10,090 nucleotides of DNA from JBJXGF01 sp046153015 (GTDB lineage Bacteria; Actinomycetota; Acidimicrobiia; Acidimicrobiales; CAIXPF01): assembly GCA_046153015.1 (NCBI GenBank), contig JBJXGF010000185.1, positions 1-10,090 of the forward strand, read 5' to 3'. A program made the translations under genes and the position numbers. Every line of letters begins with the position of its first letter. Position 1 is the first letter of the stretch. The notes beneath the pieces were generated by a model. It ran no database searches, had not been told where the DNA came from, and saw only the letters and a list, made by a program, of their open reading frames with translations. Positions 6,048 to 10,090 of the stretch are shown piece by piece.

Positions 6048-7047
6048 GACGGTGGGCGACGTGGTGGGCGACGAGGGCTGGTACCACTACCGGGGGACCT
6101 CGGCGGTGGAGCTGGCCCGCCGCGCCTCGTTCGAGGAGGCGGCGGCGCTCGTGCTCGACGAGTCGGGCGCCCCCGCCCTCGGCGAGCGCGGGCTGCCCCC
6201 CGCAGTGGCCGAGCTCGTCGGCCGGCTCGACCTGCGCAGCGGGCTCAGCGCCCTCGGCGCGGCGATCGGGGCCCGGCCCCTCGTCGACATCGATCCGGCG
6301 CAGCGCCGGGCCGACGCGGTGCGGCTGATCTCGGCGCTGCCCACCCTCGTCGCCTCGATCCATCACCGCCGCCCGGCCGAGCCCCGGCCCGAGCTCGGCC
6401 ACGCCGCCAACTACCTGTGGATGACCACCGGCGCCGAGCCGAAGGCCGAGCTGGTGCGGGCGCTCGAGACCTACCTCGTGCTCACGATTGACCACGGCTT
6501 CAACGCGTCCACCTTCACCGCCCGGGTGATCGCGTCCTGTGGGGCTGACCTCGGCGCCTGCGTGGTCGGCGCGTTCGGCGCGCTGTCCGGCCCCCGCCAC
6601 GGGGCGCTGCAGACGCGCGTGCTCGACATGCTCGACGCCATCGGTGAACCCGAGCGGGCCGAGGGCTGGCTGCGGGCCCAGATCGCCGGCGGCGGGCGCC
6701 TCCTCGGCTTCGGCCACGCCGTGTACCGCGCGCCCGACCCGAGGGCGGCGCTGCTGCGCGAGGTGCTGGCCGCCGTGGCCCCCGAACGGGCGAGGCTCGT
6801 GGAGCAGGTCGAGCGGGCCGGGCTCGAGCTGCTGGCCGGCCGCCGGCTCGTGACCAATGTGGATCTGTACGCCGCCCCGTTGCTCGAGGCCTGCGGCCTG
6901 CCGCGCCCGCTGCTGGCGGCCACCTTCGCGGTGAGCCGGGTGGTGGGCTGGTGCGCCCACGCCCTCGAGCAGGCGGCCGAGCCCAAGATCATCCGCCCCG
7001 CCGCCTACTACGTGGGCCGCCCGCCGACGCCGCCGTCAACCGGCTAG
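5992..7047 (+). CDS. Citrate synthase / 2-methylcitrate synthase-like enzyme
   Basis: A 351-residue short-form citrate synthase, condensing acetyl-CoA (or propionyl-CoA) with oxaloacetate. The N-terminal GDEGWYHYRG block, LTIDHGFNASTFTARVIASC (about 164-183), GPRHGALQ with H203, GFGHAVYRAPDPRA with H242, NVDLYAAPLLEACGLP with D291, and RVVGWCAHALEQ with R316 follow the family order, so the catalytic His-His-Asp set is intact. ARVIASCGAD and the RVVGWCAHALEQ block are closest, from memory, to mycobacterial CitA, a second citrate synthase. The sequence does not distinguish citrate from methylcitrate specificity, and there are no prpB/prpD neighbours in view. The GTG at 5992 is chosen because homology begins immediately (EVPAGL). 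It lacks a Shine-Dalgarno, but TAGCGT sits 6 bases upstream as a possible leaderless -10. Confidence 0.9.
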   Translation: MRSLIEVPAGLADVAVAATTVGDVVGDEGWYHYRGTSAVELARRASFEEAAALVLDESGAPALGERGLPPAVAELVGRLDLRSGLSALGAAIGARPLVDIDPAQRRADAVRLISALPTLVASIHHRRPAEPRPELGHAANYLWMTTGAEPKAELVRALETYLVLTIDHGFNASTFTARVIASCGADLGACVVGAFGALSGPRHGALQTRVLDMLDAIGEPERAEGWLRAQIAGGGRLLGFGHAVYRAPDPRAALLREVLAAVAPERARLVEQVERAGLELLAGRRLVTNVDLYAAPLLEACGLPRPLLAATFAVSRVVGWCAHALEQAAEPKIIRPAAYYVGRPPTPPSTG

Positions 7048-7097
7048 TAGGGTCACCGCCGGGGCCCCGGCATGTTCAAGGCTGAACGTGAGGGGGG
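7048..7097 (+). promoter_or_regulatory. Leader of binding-protein copy 1: -10-like box, palindromes and Shine-Dalgarno
   Basis: TAGGGT (7048-7053) follows directly on the citrate synthase stop. A perfect palindrome GCCGGGGCCCCGGC lies at 7058-7071, then an inverted repeat GTTCA-N4-TGAAC at 7074-7087, and a strong purine Shine-Dalgarno GAGGGGGG at 7090-7097 before the ATG at 7102. The TAGGGT box, the 21-base spacing to TTCAAG, the TTCA/TGAA repeat and the Shine-Dalgarno all recur before copy 2, which supports function. No good -35 is visible. Confidence 0.45.
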
Positions 7098-7101
7098 AAC
7101 C

Positions 7102-8568
7102 ATGCGAGCTCGGCGTTGGCAGCGGGGGCTGGCCGTGGTCGCGGTGCTGGCGGCGGCGGCCGCGGCCTGCGGGAGCGACGGCGGCGATGAGTCCGCCGGG
7201 GTAGCGACCACCGCCAAGGCGGCGGCTGCGGCGGGCGGGTCCGCCGCGGCGGTGAACCTGGCGAACACGGTGGCGGGCGAGGACCCCTCCGCCTGGGGGG
7301 TGAAGGACAAGAAGCTGACCGGCCCGGGCGGCTTCACGATCGACCTGTCGAACTGCCCGGGGAGCTGGAACGACAAGGCCGGGATCACCGAGACCGAGAT
7401 CCGCCTCGGCGCGGCGGGCGTGCTCTCGGGCCCCGTGGCCAATTCGGCCGGCTATTCGCTCGGCATGAAGACCTATTTCGACACGGTCAACGCCACCGAG
7501 GGCGGCATCGGCGGCAAGAGGATCACCTACGATATAAAGGACAGCGCCTACGAGGCGGCGCGCGGCAAAGCTGCCACCGATGAGCTGATCGAGACCGGCA
7601 ACCTGTTCGCCTTCACCGCTCAGGTCGGCACGCCGATCATGCTCGCCACCTACGACCGGCTGAACGAGGTGTGCATGCCGAACATCTACGGCATCGGCGC
7701 TCATCCCGCGCAGGCCGACCCGGTAGGCCACCCGTGGACGACCGGCACGTGGGTGCCCTACAGCGTCGAGGCCAACCTGTGGGCCGACTACATCGTGGAG
7801 AAATTCGGCAAGGGCGCCACCGTCGCCGCGCTCGTGATCAACAACGACTACGGCACGATCTACAAGAGCACGTTCACCAAGGCGGCCAAGGACAAGGGGC
7901 TGAACTTCGTCAAGTCCGAGACCCACGACCTCACCGCGGCCAACGTCACCAACGAGATGACGACGCTGGCGTCCTCCAACGCCGACGTGTTCATCGCCAT
8001 GACCGGCTCGGTGTTCGGCACGCAGGTGGTGGAGTACCTCTCCAAGAGCAGCTACAAGCCCAAGGAGCGGATGACCTCGCAGGTGAACAACACGATCAGC
8101 AGCTACAAGCCGGTCGGCGCCGGCGCCGACGGCTGGGTGCTCACCGGCGGGGCGAAGGACGTGAACGACCCGGCCAACGCCAACGACCCGTTCATCAAGC
8201 AATGGAAGGAGACGCTCACCAAGGCCGGCCACGATTTCGCGGCCAATGGCCGCTTCGGCAACGGCGCCGATTTCGCGTGGCCGACGGTGGAGAACCTGAA
8301 GCGAGCGGCGCAGTTGCCCGGCGGGCTGTCCCGCACCAACCTCATGCTGGCGGTGCGCTCGTTCTCGAGCACGCACCCGATGTACGGGCCCGAGATCAAG
8401 TTCGAGATGAACGGGGCGAAGGACGCCCACCCCGTGGAGGGCGCCACCTTCGTGCGCTACACCGTCGCCCCCGGCCAGGACGCCGGCACGTTCGCCCCGA
8501 TCGGCAAGACCGTCGACGTGAACGGCAAGACCGAGAGCTGCGCGTACGACGGGAAGGAATGCCGGTAG
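7102..8568 (+). CDS. ABC transporter substrate-binding lipoprotein, branched-chain amino acid (Liv) type, intact copy
   Basis: A 488-residue exported receptor for a Liv-type ABC importer (periplasmic binding protein type 1, Peripla_BP_6-like). An Arg-rich n-region (MRARRWQR), a hydrophobic stretch and AAAC at C23 form a lipoprotein signal, so it should be lipid-anchored outside the membrane. After an Ala-rich linker the fold starts at about residue 95 with TETEIRLGAAGVLSG, followed by GYSLGMKTYFDTVNATEGGI, ITYDIKDSAYEAARG, TAQVGTPIMLATYD and ATVAALVINNDYGTIYKSTF, in the normal order. Four extracytoplasmic Cys (C85, C191 and two in the C-terminal SCAYDGKEC) could form disulfides. ATG 7102 is favoured over an in-frame ATG at 7072 by the Shine-Dalgarno and because copy 2 lacks the upstream ATG. 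Ligand unknown; small amides, amino acids or aromatic acids are all possible. Confidence 0.9.
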   Translation: MRARRWQRGLAVVAVLAAAAAACGSDGGDESAGVATTAKAAAAAGGSAAAVNLANTVAGEDPSAWGVKDKKLTGPGGFTIDLSNCPGSWNDKAGITETEIRLGAAGVLSGPVANSAGYSLGMKTYFDTVNATEGGIGGKRITYDIKDSAYEAARGKAATDELIETGNLFAFTAQVGTPIMLATYDRLNEVCMPNIYGIGAHPAQADPVGHPWTTGTWVPYSVEANLWADYIVEKFGKGATVAALVINNDYGTIYKSTFTKAAKDKGLNFVKSETHDLTAANVTNEMTTLASSNADVFIAMTGSVFGTQVVEYLSKSSYKPKERMTSQVNNTISSYKPVGAGADGWVLTGGAKDVNDPANANDPFIKQWKETLTKAGHDFAANGRFGNGADFAWPTVENLKRAAQLPGGLSRTNLMLAVRSFSSTHPMYGPEIKFEMNGAKDAHPVEGATFVRYTVAPGQDAGTFAPIGKTVDVNGKTESCAYDGKECR

Positions 8569-8588
8569 CGGGCCGAGCAGGCGGCGGC

Positions 8589-8604
8589 CGCCGCCCGGGC
8601 GGCG
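8589..8604 (+). terminator. GC-rich perfect palindrome between the two binding-protein genes
   Basis: CGCCGCCCGGGCGGCG is a perfect 16-base palindrome, able to form a 6-bp stem with a CCGG loop, 20 bases after the stop of copy 1. A competing stem pairs 8581-8587 with 8606-8612. No U-tract follows. It probably attenuates or ends the copy 1 transcript just before the copy 2 promoter-like box. Confidence 0.4.
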
Positions 8605-8615
8605 ACCGCCGCGGC

Positions 8616-8664
8616 TAGGGTCCCAGGCGGGTCTCGGAACGCTTCAAGTCTGAACGTGAGGGGG
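8616..8664 (+). promoter_or_regulatory. Leader of binding-protein copy 2, similar to that of copy 1
   Basis: TAGGGT (8616-8621) lies 21 bases before TTCAAG (8643), the same spacing as upstream of copy 1, while the 21 bases between have diverged. TTCA-N4-TGAA follows at 8643-8654 and the Shine-Dalgarno GAGGGGG at 8658-8664, before the ATG at 8669. Retention of box and spacing in diverged DNA suggests a -10 element and possibly an operator. No -35 is recognisable. Confidence 0.45.
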
Positions 8665-8668
8665 ACCC

Positions 8669-10090
8669 ATGCGAGTTCGGCGTTGGCAACGGGGGGTGGC
8701 CGTCGCCGCGGTGCTGGCGGCGGCGGCCGCGGCGTGCGGGAGCGACAGCAGCGATGAGTCCGCCGGCGGCACGACCACCGCCAAGGCGGCGGCCGCGGGG
8801 AGCGGCGCGGCCGTGAGCCTGGCGAACACGGTGGCCGGCGAGGACCCGTCCACGTGGGGAGTCAAGGACAAGAAGCTGACCGGGCCGGGCGGGTTCACGA
8901 CCTGTCGAAGTGCCCGGCCAACTGGAACGACAAGGCCGGCATCACCGACACCGAGATCCGCCTCGGCTCGGTCGGCGTGCTCTCCGGCTCAGCGGCCGCG
9001 GCGGCTGGCTACGTGCTCGGCATGAAGACGTACTTCGACCACATCAACGCCACCGAGGGCGGGATCAACGGCAAGAAGATCGTCTACGAGATCAAGGACT
9101 CCGGCTACGAGGCCGGCCGGGGCAAGGCGCTCACCGACGAGCTGATCGAGACCGGCAACCTCTTCGCCTTCGCCGGCCACACCGGCACGCCGATCATCCT
9201 CGCCACCTACGACAAGCTCAACGAAGTCTGCATGCCCAACGTGTACGGGGTCGGCGCGCACCCGGCGCAGGCCGACCCCGTGCTGCACCCGTGGACCACC
9301 GGCACCTGGTTGGGCTATGACGTCGAGGCGAACCTGTGGGCCGATTACATCTTGGAGAAGTACGGCAAGGGCGCAACGGTGGCGGCGTTGGCGTGGGCCA
9401 ACGACTACGGCACGATCTACAAGAACACGTTCACGAAGGCGGCGAAGGATCGCGGCTTGAACTTCGTGAAGGTGGAGACCCATGAGGGCAGCGCGCCGAA
9501 CGTGCAGAATGAGATGACCACGTTGGCCTCGACCAACGCCGACGTGTTCATCATCATGACCGGCGCCGTGTACTCGATCGGCGCCCTCCAGTACCTGGCG
9601 ACGAGCAGCTACAAGCCCAAGGAGCGCCTGACCTCGGCGGTGAACAACATCGTCTCGCAGTACAAGCCGGCCGGCGCCGGCGGCGACGGGTGGATCCACG
9701 CCGGCTACCTGAAGGACATCAACGACACCGGGTACGCGCAGGAGCCGTTCATCAAGAACTACCGGGACATCCTGGCCAAGGACGGCCACGACTTCGCCGG
9801 CACGGGCACGTTCGGCCAGAGCGCCTCGTTCGCCTGGCCGCTGGTCGAGAACCTCAAGCGGGCATCGCAGCTCCCGGGCGGGCTCAGCCGCACCAACCTC
9901 ATGCTGGCCGTGCGGTCCTTCACCGGCGCCCATCCGCTCGTGTTCGACGGCATCAAGTTCGAGATGAACGGCCTGAAGGACCCGCACCCGATCGAGGGCG
10001 CCTCGCTGCTGCGCTACACGGTCGAGGCCGGCCAGGAGGTCGGCTCGTTCAAGCCGATCGGCAAGATCGTCGACGGCAACGGCAAGAACC
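8669..10090 (+). pseudogene. ABC transporter substrate-binding lipoprotein, second tandem copy, frameshifted (runs off window)
   Basis: A paralogue of the preceding gene, with the same lipoprotein signal (MRVRRWQRGV, AAAC at C23), linker and fold. The reading frame is intact to F76-T77 at about 8899. There copy 1 reads ACGATCGACCTG and this copy reads ACGACCTG, a loss of 4 bases that sends the original frame to a stop at 9025 after 118 codons. The correct protein sequence resumes at once in another frame (DLSKCPANWNDKAGIT from 8899) and stays open and closely similar to copy 1 for about 397 codons to the window end. The downstream frame has no signal peptide of its own, so internal initiation would not give an exported protein. 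Either this is a recently broken gene or the deletion is a sequencing or assembly error; the uniformly preserved downstream frame fits both. Confidence 0.85.

Noticed and set aside
5893..6960. Minus-strand open frame of 355 codons
   Set aside because: Antisense to the citrate synthase, which has its catalytic residues intact; the frame also does not match the LuxR domain frame.
7072..7101. Upstream ATG giving a 10-residue longer binding protein
   Set aside because: It would add MFKAEREGGT before the signal peptide, lies inside the inverted-repeat leader, and is absent from the paralogous copy.
8899..8906. Programmed ribosomal frameshift in copy 2
   Set aside because: There is no slippery sequence, and the difference from copy 1 is a plain 4-base deletion; a deletion or sequencing error is simpler.
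7036..9987. Minus-strand open frames antisense to the binding proteins (7036-8430 and 8989-9987)
   Set aside because: They resemble each other only because the genes they mirror are paralogues, and they show no domain signature.
1..10090. tRNA or rRNA genes, CRISPR array, insertion sequence or prophage
   Set aside because: No cloverleaf with the T-loop consensus, no regularly spaced repeats, and no transposase, integrase or terminal repeats were seen; nearly all space is occupied by ordinary genes. The HNH protein is of the DUF222 chromosomal type, not a recognisable intron or homing element.

Overview
The window is very GC-rich, densely packed bacterial DNA with GTG as well as ATG starts. 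The gene content suggests an Actinomycetota chromosome, probably Acidimicrobiia-like: a DUF222/13E12-type HNH protein, lipoprotein branched-chain-type binding proteins, a CitA-like short citrate synthase, NIPSNAP and MaoC proteins, and a rearranged family III CoA-transferase. The lineage is inferred from gene style only.

Layout. Positions 1-166 hold the start of a minus-strand gene resembling the N-terminus of the RNA helicase HrpA, overlapping or abutting the end of a family III CoA-transferase (160-1521, minus). A cupin gene (1590-2060, plus) diverges from the transferase and converges on an amidohydrolase (2071-3252, minus). Upstream of the amidohydrolase, on the same strand, lie a small helical protein (3312-3581), a NIPSNAP protein (3645-3971) and a MaoC-like dehydratase (3981-4454). 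The last two form a tight pair followed by a perfect 12-bp GC hairpin. Next on the minus strand come a DUF222-HNH endonuclease-like protein (4468-5685) and a LuxR-type DNA-binding domain without its usual N-terminal part (5751-6047), which collides head-on with the 5' end of a citrate synthase (5992-7047, plus). The right end carries two tandem, closely related substrate-binding lipoproteins with similar upstream regions: an intact copy (7102-8568) and a second copy (8669 to the window end) broken by a 4-base deletion.

How it may work together. The CoA-transferase, amidohydrolase, MaoC and NIPSNAP genes are of kinds often found in actinobacterial degradation of acyl-CoA or aromatic/alicyclic compounds. 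The binding proteins probably feed a Liv-type ABC importer whose other genes would lie to the right. No substrate can be assigned from this sequence. I saw no convincing novel defence, RNA or mobile system. The most notable signals are the frameshifted duplicate with its copied promoter/operator-like leader, the headless LuxR domain, the strong hairpins, and a recurrent TAGNNT box 6-7 bases before start codons.
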